Shown: positions 20,468 to 30,835, numbered from the stretch's first letter. The stretch is 64,000 bases of DNA from Plantago ovata (GCA_028274465.1 CM051458.1:16321566-16385565), one strand, 5' to 3'. The notes: generated from the letters alone by a model not told the origin. Numbers and translations are program-made.

Positions 20468-21835
20468 ATGGCAGAAGCTAGACCACAAAAAGCATGGGTT
20501 CAACCCACCACGGATCGTATGAGGGGACCGGCGATTGTTCTTTCGCCTGCAACTCGAGATCTGGAAATCAAAAACCACGCGTTCCAACAAATTCCGAGGT
20601 TCTATGGCTTAGCAAGGGAAGATGTGATGGGGTACTTGCACGATATCGATGATTTCGTCAACAAACTCCCACGACCCGGAGCTGAAATAACAACGGATGA
20701 GTTGAGAATGAAGATTTGTGCTATGGGGCTTGGCGACAGAGCCAAGTCATGGTTGAGTTCTCTACCGGCGTGGATCCCTGGACACTTGGGAAAAGGTTAG
20801 TTGAATATGAAGATTTGTGCTATGGGGCTTGGCGACAGAGCCAAGTCATGGTTGAGTTCTCTACCGGCGGGATCGCTGGACACTTGGGAAAAGGTTTTTT
20901 CAGCATTCATGGATAAATACTTCCCTCACACCTTGACTACCGCGCTTAAGGCGCAAATCACTGGGTTCAAACAAGACTATGATGAGACCATCTACACCGC
21001 GTTTGAGAGGTTCCAAGACCTCATGAACAAGTGCCTCACCATGGTTTTGAGCTTTTGGATCTTGTCCAACACTTCTACAATGGACTGACCTTTGAGAACC
21101 AGCAGGTGGTGGATTTCCAATGCCGTGGCAATATTTGGGAGGAAACCGCGGAAGCCGTCTGGGCGGTTTTCGAAAGACCTGCTAAGGGTTCGCAATTTAA
21201 GGATCCAAGAGCAATGGTTAGGAGACGTGGACCTGAAGCTCCACCTACTCAGGAAGCCCCTATGTACGGGGAATGGGGATCGATTCGAGTGCATTACCAA
21301 CGAGTTGAAACAAGTCCTCAAGAGCACCACTGGAACATCTGTGTCGAATGAAGTTTGCCGAATATGCAAGAACTATGGGCATGGAGCTCATATGTGTAGA
21401 TCGGAGCTTGCATATGATGATGGCAATTGGGTTCAAGGAGGCGAAGAGGAAGCTTTTGCTACGGAATTTGGTACTCAAGAAGCTAGCTACGGACAAGATG
21501 GTAGGAATCCTCGAGGTGGATTTTGGAGAAGAGGGTTCCGGAACAATCAAGGATATGCACCGGCTAGCCAAACTTATGGCTCTAACCAAGACTGTAGTAG
21601 GCTTAGCTATGGTAATGGTCACTGCAAAAATCCCGCTCCCAAAGAGCAACCGAAGTCGAAGACAGCTCTACTGATAGAAAACTTGCAGAAAATGATTGAT
21701 CACACCCAAAGTTTTCTTAAGCGTTATGAAGAAGATTCCGATAAGACTAGGGCGAGTCTTGATCGTTTGGAAGAGAGCACTAGGCTTGCCCATCAAAAGA
21801 TGCAAGAGTTGATTGACCATGGAGCAAGTGGGTAG
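20468..21835 (+). pseudogene. gag: Athila-2 gag with 99-bp tandem duplication and frameshifts
   Basis: Starts MAEARPQKAWVQPTTDRMRG. The retrotransposon gag domain follows: IKNHAFQQIPRFYGLAREDVMGYL near residue 35, DELRMKICAMGLGDRAKSWLSSLP near 78. A 99-bp direct duplication (20708 and 20807 start the two copies) follows, and a TAG at 20798-20800 separates them. The second copy has the normal continuation (TWEKVFSAFMDKYFP). A frameshift near 21040 moves the frame to the line ending at 21835. A zinc-knuckle-like CRICKNYGHGAHMC is at about 21354-21397, with CHHC rather than CCHC spacing changes. The C-terminal 21630-21835 looks helical (ENLQKMIDHTQSFLKRYEED). Non-functional. Confidence 0.82.
20708..20905 (+). 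repeat. 99-bp tandem duplication in Athila-2 gag
   Basis: Two nearly identical copies (20708-20806 and 20807-20905) beginning ATGAAGATTTGTGCTATGG. The period of 99 keeps the frame, but the first copy has an extra base (GCGTGGATCC against GCGGGATCG) and ends in TAG. Confidence 0.88.
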
Positions 21836-21981
21836 CAAGTGAAGTTGCCTAGCAACACAGAGAAGTCGATGTCCATTACCTTGGTGGGTGATCTTCCTGT
21901 TGAAATCACGCTAAATGTGAGCGTTGCAAGGATGAAGAACTCCCACTAGCCAAGGAAGGAGAGAAGGACCTTGGTTCTGAT

Positions 21982-22557
21982 GTGAGTGATGAGGAGCAAG
22001 AGGATACCGAGCCAATCCCTCAGAGTTTCAATGTTAAGGTCGGGATTGGTGAACTTGAAGATGTTCGTGCTACACTAGATACGGGATCTTACTCTAATGT
22101 GCTCCCAATGAATGTGTTCGAGAAGAGTAGCCTTGGAAAACTATCTGAGCATAAGGCTATTGTGCAATTGGCGGATGGATCCTTTGTGAGACCCGAAGGC
22201 GTTGTGAAGAACGTACTAGTTAAGATTGGTGAAGCTTCTGTGTACACCAACTTTGTAGTTATGCCAGCGTCTACACCTAGGATGGGGGATGTTGTTCTCT
22301 TGGGGCGAACGTTCTTGACTAAACTACGCTCCGTGATAGACATCTACCGAAGGACTTGCACCATTGAGGTGGATGGTTGCACCATTGAGGTGGATGGCAA
22401 GCGACATGTGTTGCGAGCCATATCTGATCCACCTGATGCTTCTCACACCGTTAACTACTATGGTCTTGCTGTCTATGTTCATTCTTATTCACAGGTTCGT
22501 GGCATGAGGAGAAGATCCATGAAGGGGAAGTCTAGTACCCTCAAGAAGAAGAGCTAG
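21982..22557 (+). pseudogene. pol: Athila-2 aspartic protease region
   Basis: 191 codons open. VRATLDTGSYSNVLPMNVF near residue 28 carries the D-T-G catalytic triad; VQLADGSFVRPEGVVKNVLVKIG near 63 and DVVLLGRTFLTKLRSVIDIY near 103 form the rest of a retropepsin fold. This matches Athila proteases. A short internal duplication near 22366-22400 repeats CTIEVDG. In intact elements the frame goes on to reverse transcriptase; here it stops at TAG 22555-22557 and a pol-size deletion follows. The frame relation to gag is lost through the non-coding 21836-21980 piece. Confidence 0.82.
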
Positions 22558-22589
22558 GCGGAAGAAGGAGTCGAGTCAAAGACTATAAA

Positions 22590-22805
22590 CAATGGCGCTA
22601 TCCGGGAGACAACCCGAAGTTTTTATCGCTTTTTTACCGCTTTATTGCATGCATTCATACATCGAACAATTTGCTTTTCATATGTGAATTTGTTCGTCTC
22701 TGTGTCGTATGTGCTTATGTTTGTGTTTGAGTGAACTTTTTCGAGTGGTTTTATGAGTAAAATGGTTTTCGGGGATTAAAAAACCGCATTTTTTTTAAAG
22801 TTTCG
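22590..22805 (+). other. Post-pol spacer of Athila-2 (pol deletion junction region)
   Basis: GGCGCTATCCGGGAGACAACCCGA at 22592-22615 (described, not a gene) resembles the GGGAGGCAACCC signature after pol in Athila elements. Its position right after protease marks the approximate right edge of the pol deletion. The rest is T-rich with no ORF. Confidence 0.5.
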
Positions 22806-22936
22806 TCTCCCCACCTCAGGAGGTGGGGGGCGAATCGCCCCACATGTCTAGAGAGGTCCGCGCTCTCTGGACGTGCGGGGCGATCTCCCCACATGTGGGG
22901 CGATTTGCCCCGCACGGGGCGACTCGCCCCACGAAT
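22806..22936 (+). promoter_or_regulatory. Internal CpG-palindrome cluster in Athila-2
   Basis: Several GGGGCGAnnnGCCCC modules (for example 22829-22841, 22897-22911 and 22916-22931, with a further partial one at 22877-22890) in an otherwise AT-rich region. They are the same type as the palindromes upstream of the LTR TATA box. A pyrimidine-rich stretch (22965-23020) and a possible 5' leader follow, which suggests an internal promoter for the third ORF. Inference only. Confidence 0.5.
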
Positions 22937-23162
22937 TCTAAAGAAACAAAGACGGGGTCACCCCCCATTCTCCTCATTTTCTTCATCTTCTTCACTTCTT
23001 ACTCCAAAAATTCCCAAAATTTCAAAATCTCTTCAATCCTTTATAAAATATTCATTACTCCATCAAATTGTGTGTTCTTTAGCTTCAATCGAAGCCCATT
23101 ACGTGCTCTTTCTTTTCATTCGAACAAATTTCTTCCTAGTTCATTCAATCTTCGGATTTGAG

Positions 23163-23704
23163 GTAATCTCACATGAACCCTAATTTTTCAAATTTGGGGG
23201 TTTTTTGATTTATGCTTCAATTAAGCTTATATGATGTATGGGTTGATGATTTGTGTGATTAGAAACGTTATTCACTATCAATTGCATGTTCAATTATGCT
23301 TGGATTGTTGGTTTGAGAATTTTGCTACTAGATGTCTTTATCTTGTTATGCAATGTATTTTTTTTTCTTCCATTCAATACATATGATTGTGTTTACTGAT
23401 GTAATAATAATGGACATGATGGTAGAATGCATAATTGATGAGTTTGAGGATTTATGATGCTAGAATGTTCGCTACTATGATATGAATTGGGCGTTATTAT
23501 TTAGGGTTATTGGTTGTCTAGCACGAGCGTAATGCGATATGTACATGTCGAAATTATTTTGTGTGTTGCATGTTAGTAGCTAGATTAGACATGGAGGATT
23601 TGCGAAGTTCGATTGTTGATATTATCACTCGTGTGTTTCGCTCTTACATTAGCATATGCATGAGTCAGTTTTGTGTCATACGAGGTACTAATTGCTGTTT
23701 GTAG
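23163..23704 (+). other. Candidate leader intron before Athila-2 third ORF
   Basis: Donor GAG|GTAATC at 23162/23163, acceptor TTTGTAG|GAACC at 23704/23705, AT-rich interior of 542 bases, then ATG at 23710. Splicing of the env-position ORF from a sub-genomic RNA is a known idea for such elements; here it is predicted from sites only. Confidence 0.4.
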
Positions 23705-23709
23705 GAACC

Positions 23710-24514
23710 ATGCCACGAAGGGAGAGGAGCACTCCCGATTGGCTACGATGAAGTATTGGAGGCGGATCGATTACAACCATGTCAAGGAGAGTGATCTCGT
23801 TAGAAGTGCGTTCGAGCCAGGCTCTTGCAACAACGTCGCGGTTTATCCAAAAGAAGGAACGAGAATCCACCAGGAGTGAGCACTCTTATGTCTATTCATG
23901 CACCACCGAAGGGATTGAAACCAACATTACGACAACAATCTTTCACAAGGACTACAAAGTTCGAGTGAATAGGAAGCTACCGGGACGACCTCACCACAAC
24001 GGATTCAGTCTTGAGTCGACAGTGGTGCTGAAGTTCCGAATCGCTAACTTGATTCCAAAACATAATGACATGGACACCCAGCCCCTCTTAGGGGTGCCCC
24101 TCGACTGCCTCTAAATGGAGCGCCATATAGACATCGGGAGCATCAACCGTAGAGAATGTAGTCGACATTGGAAAAAATAGAAGAAGACCTCTGAGTATCC
24201 GAGCAGCTTACTGTAACTTCCTCGGGGTGTAAAACGTTGGAGAGGGAGGCTCTAAGACCACTGCTCTTTCCCCTTCAACAGTTCACAACCTATTGGAGAG
24301 ATACCGGATGGAAGATTCCATAACTGCGGCGGCTAATCTTGAAGATTCTCTTCGACAATGCAACTCTACTAGTGATAATGGTGGTGACAGTAGTGAAAAT
24401 GAAGACAATAGGGACAATGAGGATGCCATGAATACTGATGGAGGAGTTGGTCCTATCCGATCTATTAATGGAACTACCACCACCACCACCACGAGCTCCG
24501 ATGATCACCAATAA
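23710..24514 (+). pseudogene. Athila-2 third-ORF remnant
   Basis: Begins ATGCCACGAAGGGAGAGG, a short basic N-terminus (MPRRERSTPDW), and stops after 13 codons. Longer frames follow at 23779-24114 (TRSEHSYVYSCTTEGIETN...) and 24293-24514 (acidic, Asn/Asp-rich, ending in a Thr run encoded by an ACC repeat at 24475-24491). I cannot assign a domain. Its place after pol and before the 3' non-coding region fits the env-position ORF of Athila elements. No membrane segment seen. Heavily decayed. Confidence 0.4.
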
Positions 24515-26060
24515 GGCCCCTCGAGCAGTCTCAATACCTTACATCCAACGTACTCAGCCGACCGAGGCCAAACCACGCGGTAACATCTAGTATCACATCT
24601 TATTTCCTCATTTTCTTACTGCTAGGGACTAGCTTTAAATTCATGAGGGGGGATGGGATTTAAGTGAACTAGTGTTGTTAGTTTGGAGTTTGGGATTGGT
24701 AGGATGAGTATAGTACCTTGCATGTTTATTCGTCTGCATTTGCATTTGCACGTTTACTGCTTTCTTAGTTTTTAGTTGCATACACTACATTCATCCTAGG
24801 ATAGTCTTGCATGTTTTATGTGGAGTTTATTGCCAAATTTTTTGAACCTTTTTATTGGGTAGATTAACTAATTATGACATTAATCATATGCTTCATCTCT
24901 ATGAATTTGTTTGAGGTTTTTCTCGCTTGGCTTGTCACATTTATGTATTGCACTTAGTTAAGCTTGGTAGTCTCGACATCACTTAGTGGTGTTTTCTCTA
25001 CTGCGGTTCATGAAGGCCTTTATAATAGGATGATGCATGTTAGGGTCTTATGGTTTTTTTCCCGAGTAATTATGTACCTAAGAGGCAACAAGTCTTCACC
25101 TTGCTTTGAGATTGCTAAATGCCTATGAAGGAGGTAGTGTGAGATTGTTTGCAACCTATTCTTTAGAGTAGATTCGGGGAGGGGGTTACGCTATCATTAG
25201 ACTTGTTTTTCAATTTTTAGTGTGTGTTGTTAGTTTATTTTCCTTTTTCTCCTTTTGTAAAGTTTGTACTCCAACCTATTCTTTCGAATAGGTTTGGGGA
25301 GGTCGTGTTGTGAGTTTAATTTCTTTTTCGTTGTGCTACTGCTGGCTAAAAAAAGAGAAAATAGAAACATTCCATAAAAAAGAAAAAAAACTGGAAAAGA
25401 AAAAAAGAAAAAAAGAAAAAAGACCCCAAAAAAGCAAAGAAGGGTCCAAAAAAAAGAGCCAAAAAGCAGTTTAGCGAAGTGTTTGTCTCATTTTCCAATT
25501 CTTGTAATGTTCGTAATCGTGTTGTAATTTTCTATCTTTGTTTGAGTGTCATCTGTTCTAGACCACCCTCGTCCTGCAATTCAGGAAGTGGTGAATAGCT
25601 TAAGGCTTTGCTTGAGAGATGGGTAGAATAGGAGAGTGTTATCTTTTTAGGGAACCCTCCTTCGTTTGATGAGAGCCAGTATTGGTTCGACCTCTTTGAG
25701 GAAAAGTCTTAACTTGGTGAACAGTAGTAATTCCTCAGTTTCATAGGCACGGGGACAACCATTCGTATTTTAACATGTTTCATTACGTCGTCACTGACTA
25801 CGTCCAGGTAGAGAATGTTACGAGAGACTATCTTGTCTTGACATAAGTGCTTATGTGAATGTGAATGAGTCAATCGAGGCATTCTTCAACCAATATCCAT
25901 GTTATGATTTGTATGGTTTTTGTTCATATGTTTTTTGATAGATTCAATAGATTAGTTCATTTCATTTGGCATGAGACTCCATTTTTTGTGTTGCATGTTT
26001 TTTTGCATTAGAGTCTAGCTTAGTTGCTTGAGGACAAGCAAAGGTTCGGTTTGGGGAGTT
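24515..26060 (+). other. Athila-2 3' non-coding region and polypurine tract
   Basis: Homologous to 2860-4228 in Athila-1. Contains hairpin plus polypurine modules at about 25152-25188 (stem decayed) and 25273-25303 (AACCTATTC/GAATAGGTT intact), a purine-rich tract at 25347-25460 with the GACCC...GGGTC stem, and the polypurine tract GGTTCGGTTTGGGGAGTT just before the LTR at 26061. Confidence 0.7.
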
Positions 26061-27252
26061 TGATGAACGTGTATTTTACACTTTCATTCGAGTCTTTTTT
26101 CACCAATTTAGCTATCCTGTATGTTAATTTAGCTATATTTTAGTGCATTTTATTAGAATAGTGTCACGTTTCCCTTTAGTTTGTATTTTACAGGTTTTGG
26201 GTGAAAAACGAGGTTTTCCAGGCAATTATATTGAAGTGGACGAAAAATTGGTGTTTCGAAGGCATTTTTGGAGTATCTAGAAGATTCCGGATAGGATTTG
26301 AAGTCTAGGGGTCGAGTCTGAAGGCTAAAAGGTCACTAAAAGGCAAAAACCGAGTCCGAAAAGGAAAAGAAATCCAAAAACGCGTCAATAGCCGACTGGA
26401 GCTCCCGGGCGATTCGCTCGGGACGTGGGGCGAACCGCCCCACACCAGGCGATTCGCCCTGTGTGTGGGGCGACTCGCCCCACACCTGCCAAATACCTAT
26501 ATATAGTTGCTCAGTTTTCTCCGTTTTTCATACTTTCTCAGACCTTTTCTCTAACCTTTCTCATTAGTTTTAAGTAGGAATTCTCCAGAGCCTGTTCTGG
26601 GGATTCTTAGCATAGGAGATACTTTTTCTTATCGTTTTGGAGCTTGTAAGATCGCGATTCTTCGGAGATTGACAACCTTCGGTAACATTGTATCTTACAG
26701 TTTTTCTATTCATATTTATTTATCTTTCAACATGTTTTGATTCAATCTTCCTATGATTTCTGTTGATTGCATGTCATCTATGAGTAGCTAAATTTATCGT
26801 TGGTGATAGTATGTGATTTCTTAGCGAAGGGTTAATAATTATGCTGATGGCGGTAAAGCGAAACAGACTTTGAGTTATTGCTTTATTTCTTTGATCTATC
26901 TAAAACCTCTATCTTCGTAGTGTTGAATAATAACGGAACACAATTGGACAATTCATTGATCAAAGATCTCTATGCAAAATGATCGGGTACTTCATGCATG
27001 ATTATTAACCTGCTATGCTTTGAATGATCATACTATCACTAACCTCCATTATCAGATAAGAAAAACCTGTGCTAAGTAGTTTGTTGATTTTATATTTGAA
27101 GTTAGATTAGATAAAGCTAGTTATAGTCCTTAGAGATCGACACTCGAGGTTATTTTACTGCTACACTACGGTTATCGTTGTAGTTGTGAATTGTCTTTGG
27201 CTAAATACAAATTTATTTGATTAATTAGAATCTGACAAATTTTGGTTCATCA
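26061..27252 (+). mobile_element. Athila-2 3' LTR (1192 bp)
   Basis: TGATGAACG...GTTCATCA. Four palindromic GC modules at 26405-26480 upstream of TATA box CTATATATAG (26498-26507). Roughly 7% different from the 5' LTR over the first 380 bases. Confidence 0.85.
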
Positions 27253-27704
27253 CTGATCATGGAGGATCAACTCTTGATAGAAAAAGTACTTCTGGAACTT
27301 GTCCGTTTCTAGGTACTAGATTAATATCATGGTTCGGCAAGAAGCAAACTTGTGTTGCCAATTCATCTACTGAATCTGAGTACATTGCGGCTGGTTGTTG
27401 CACAACTCAAATCCTATTGATTCAGCGACAATTAAGAGATTATGGTATTTCTGCAAAGAAAACACCAATTGTTTATGATAATACAAGTGCTATTGCTATC
27501 ACGCAAAATCCTAAGTTCCACTCAAGGACAAAGCACATTGATATTAGACATCATTTCATTAGAGATCATGTGGAAAAAGGAGACATTGAGGTTGTGAAAG
27601 TAGGTACCGATGATCAACTTGCTGACATCTTTACCAAGCCCCTACCAGATAATAGATTCGCAATGCTAAGGTATAACCTTGGATTGATTGAATTACCTCA
27701 ATAG
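27253..27704 (+). pseudogene. pol: SIRE-B RNase H, C-terminal end of pol
   Basis: Resumes directly after the Athila-2 LTR in RNase H: RKSTSGTCPFLG, SWFGKKQTCVANSSTESEYIAAG (Glu in STESEY), YDNTSAIAITQNPKFHSRTKHIDIRHHF and the end block DQLADIFTKPLPDNRFAMLRYNLGLIEL. The reading is continuous from the junction to TAG at 27702-27704. The catalytic Asp at the start of RNase H is lost together with reverse transcriptase. Typical Sirevirus/copia pol end, which fixes the place of the following spacer as post-pol. Confidence 0.88.
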
Positions 27705-27723
27705 TAAGGGATACAATTGGCAG

Positions 27724-28092
27724 ATTGCTGAAACAGGCATTCAACAAGCCAAAGTATGCTTACTCGTATAAAAGCTCCTTCCACTGATTTCCTCTAAAAA
27801 CGAAATGATAGTTCACTACATGATTGCTGAAACAGGCATTCAGCAAGTAACTCCTTCAAAATGGGTATTTGTTAGGAAACTTGATCACTTGCTGAGACGG
27901 ACACTCAGTAAGAGAATAACCTTAAGGATTGCTGAAACGGGCATTCAGACGATCAAAGATACTGAAACAGGTATTCAAGTATCAAAGGAAAAATCTGAGA
28001 CGGGAACTCAGCAAAGAGCAAACACACTTCTTGGATTTTACCAAAGGATATCTCAAGATAAAAAGAATTTACTGAAACGGAAACTCATAAAT
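27724..28092 (+). repeat. SIRE-B post-pol hairpin array, 7 units
   Basis: Seven copies of a motif stem CTGAA or CTGAG, loop AC(A/G)GGnA, stem TTCAG or CTCAG. Approximate places: 27725-27747, 27824-27846, 27889-27911, 27929-27949, 27961-27980, 27993-28014 and 28069-28092. The best is TTGCTGAA/TTCAGCAA with loop ACAGGCA. When the base next to the loop is G on the left it is usually C on the right, and A pairs with T in the others. SIRE-D has five more copies. Confidence 0.8.
27862..27883 (+). repeat. Internal copy of the LTR start in the hairpin array
   Basis: ATGGGTATTTGTTAGGAAACTTG resembles the polypurine tract plus first 14 bases of the SIRE LTR (TGTTAGGAAACTTG, exact). SIRE-D has AATATTTGTTAAGAAAACTTG at the matching place (minus, about 63916-63937). 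Confidence 0.65.
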
Positions 28093-28404
28093 GTCTTTTA
28101 GCTTAAACAAATATGAGATATTTGATTATGGGGGAACTTTCAGCAAATACAAGGCTTGTTACCTAAAAAGGTAAATACTAAAGCCAAATTTTGTCCAAAT
28201 TCGTTGAAAAGATTCTTGTTTACTTCAACAAGCAATTAGCGCTGCGGTAAAAAGAATCAAATCCCGTGAATCAAGGTAAAATCAATTTGTGACGTTAATC
28301 GTGGCACAGATAAACTCGTTGTTAATCATGACATGAAATACAATCGTGGCCATTGATTTAAAGTAGTTTTTGATCTAACGGTTAATATTACAAAGAGAAA
28401 GTGT
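28093..28404 (+). other. SIRE-B spacer with internal polypurine run
   Basis: Non-coding. TTATGGGGGAACTTTCAGCAAA at about 28126-28147 has the form of a polypurine tract; SIRE-D has AAGGGGGAATTTCAGCAAA on the minus strand near 63667-63700, so it is conserved. Nothing else recognised. Confidence 0.5.
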
Positions 28405-28545
28405 GCTTTGACGGTTTTTGTTAGTGGACCACTGCGCATTTAAGGCAAAGGCTCCACTAACGCAGTTGAATCTCTGTTTTACCCCTGCTGAGAACTCAAA
28501 ATCGTTTGATCTTCCTGCTCACCAGAGATACTATATAAACAAAGA
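28405..28545 (+). promoter_or_regulatory. Candidate internal promoter of SIRE-B third ORF
   Basis: TATA box ACTATATAAAC (28532-28542), about 140 bases upstream of the ATG at 28679-28682. Upstream blocks AGTGGACCACTGCGCATTTA (28423-28442), CTCTGTTTTACC (28471-28482) and GCTGAGA (28485-28492) recur in the same order in SIRE-D, where TACTATATAAAG lies upstream of the homologous ATG. Conservation between two copies supports function; promoter activity is inferred. Confidence 0.55.
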
Positions 28546-30760
28546 GTTAGAGAAAGACAAAATTCTTTAACTCACATTTCCTTTCTCTGCAAATTTTTAT
28601 AGCATGTGCTCTGAATTCACTGTACCTCGGTCAAAAAGCAAGTTAATCTTTTTCGTACATTTCTACTGCTATATAAGAAATGGCTCCAAAGAGACAGTCC
28701 TCCAAGATCTCAAAGTCATCGAAAGCTGATAGTGCTGGGAAAGCACTACTCCGATTGTAACTCCGACAACCAACACGTTGAAAATTGTGTTGAAAAACGA
28801 CCGTATAACGGAGAGTCCCATGCCGCCTGCATATCTTGACACTGCAAAGTGTGAACAATGATGCAATGGGGCGGATTTGCCAAAGAGAAGTATATAAGAT
28901 ACTTCTATGAACAAGATTTAGATGGAGAAAATGAAGAGCCACTAAACTAGATAAATCAACAAGGCCTTCTTTTCTTCATAACTGCTCGCCCTAAGAAAGT
29001 GAGTATGTTAGATGCCATGGAATTCTACAACAATGCAGAAATCCAAACTCTCACTGATGGACAAGGAGGCACTGAAAAAGTGATTTCTACCACAGTTCAA
29101 GGTGTGCAAATCATCCTGAAATGGATTGATTTAGCCAACATCTTTCAGATTCAAAACACTGGAACTGAAGATGACATCACTGCCACTAATGAAGAAATTG
29201 AAGCCTTCTACAGTGATGTCAGAAATGAAAGAATGAAGAAAGGAGTGATTGCTCCCGTGACTTGGACAAAGCACGTGAAGAGGAAGCATCTCTGCCATTC
29301 ACTTGGTCTAGTAGCTCTGCTACTCATCAAAGTCTTAGACTCCCAAGTTGGAGGAATTGACCAAGTAGGCTTGAGAAGGTGGCCATTGCTGATGCATATA
29401 CATGAGAACAAAACTGAGCTCAACTGGGCTAAGTACATTTTCAACAGACTTGTTGATTGTGTTACTAAATTTAAGGTAAAGGTTGAAGACAACAAAGTCT
29501 CACCTACCTTCCCAGTCATGTATGGACTAAAAATATGCTATATCCTTGAACACTTCAGGATTCAGCTGAGAAACCCATTGCCGATTAAGAAATCAGTATG
29601 CAATGTGGGAAGAACCTTCTAGAAGCAAAATGGACGTAAGCCTGCTGACAAGAAGTCAAAGAAGACAACAGCTGCAAATGTTGTCAGTATTGGTCAGCAA
29701 GAAAGGTATACAACAGCTGCAGATGTTGTAAGTGTCAGTCAGCAAGACAGGCATCCAACAGCTGCAAATGTTGTTGATGAAACTGCTGTAGATGGTGATC
29801 AACAAGGTACGTGTACAACAACCGTTGCTGAAAATGCAACTGCTGCTACTGGAGAGAAACTGGAGAAATCCAAGAAAGAAACTGGAGATGATGACACTCA
29901 AACTGCAGCGTCATCAGCTGACCCCATCCCTAAGAAGAAACGGACAAAAACTCACCCAAGAAAGAAAACACTGGCTCGTAAGTTAGTTCCAATTGTCCAT
30001 GATCTTTCGGATGATGCTCCAGGAGTTGCTGAAACACAAGCCACTCCAGTAGATGTTGATGAAGTGCTTGTCGAAGCCTTCAGCAATGTTGAAGTGTTTG
30101 CAGAAGCCTTCAACTATCAACTCAATGTTGATACATCTGCTGAGATAAGACAACAAGGCAGTGGAAACGAAATTCCTGCCCCAATCCCAGATATCTATAT
30201 TGTAGATAATCTAGATGACCACACTCTGGAACCAGCAAGTGATATTGTTGCTGATCTGAGAAACGCGGCACTTGCTGATTGCTGAAAATATGGTTGCTGA
30301 ACGAGCAACTCATCAAGTTGCTGAAACTGCAGTTACTAAAACTGTAATTGTTGAAGAACCAGTTGCTGAGACTGCAATGGTTCAAGTCCCAGAGGTTGCT
30401 GAAACACCACAAGCGACAATATTCGACGACGCATCTCGTGATGCTGTGAGTGTTGGACCTAGTTCACCAAAAACATCCATTGATAAAGTTCAGCTGGTGC
30501 TGACAGAACTAAGCCAGCAAATGGATTTGGAGATTGATGACAACTCAAAGAAATCAATAGATGTGTTCATGACTAGCAGTGAACTAAAAGGTCAAGATGT
30601 CTCTGCTCAACTTGTCATTTCAGACACAAGGGAGATTGTTGAATCTGCACAGCCTTCTCAAATAGAGCAAGAAAAGAAGTCTGCTGAAGAACAAGTCCCA
30701 GATAATGAAGATGTTGTCATTGCTGAAAGGACTGAGTCACCACCTGCCTTTCTTCAGCAG

Positions 30761-30835
30761 GTACTTAACTCAGACATAATCAAAACTTCACTATCTGAAA
30801 CTCTATCTTTTGCTTATATAATCTTTTCTTTACAG
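30761..30835 (+). other. Intron-like segment 1 in SIRE-B third ORF (75 bp)
   Basis: Donor CAGCAG|GTACTT, acceptor TCTTTACAG|AC, T-rich before the acceptor. Length is a multiple of three with no stop, so the frame stays open spliced or unspliced. Confidence 0.5.

Larger units (their letters stand above)
18986..27252 (+). mobile_element. Athila-2: Athila-like element lacking pol, with mismatched flanks
   Basis: Two LTRs (18986-20160 and 26061-27252), tRNA-Asp primer site, gag, protease, then no reverse transcriptase or integrase: protease is followed at 22590 by the GGGAGACAACCCG motif that in Athila elements usually lies after pol. A third-ORF region follows. The left flank (ATTAC) lies in SIRE GAG-pre-integrase and the right flank (CTGAT) in SIRE RNase H, so there is no target duplication and SIRE integrase plus reverse transcriptase are gone. 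LTRs differ by about 7% in the first 380 bases. Confidence 0.82.
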
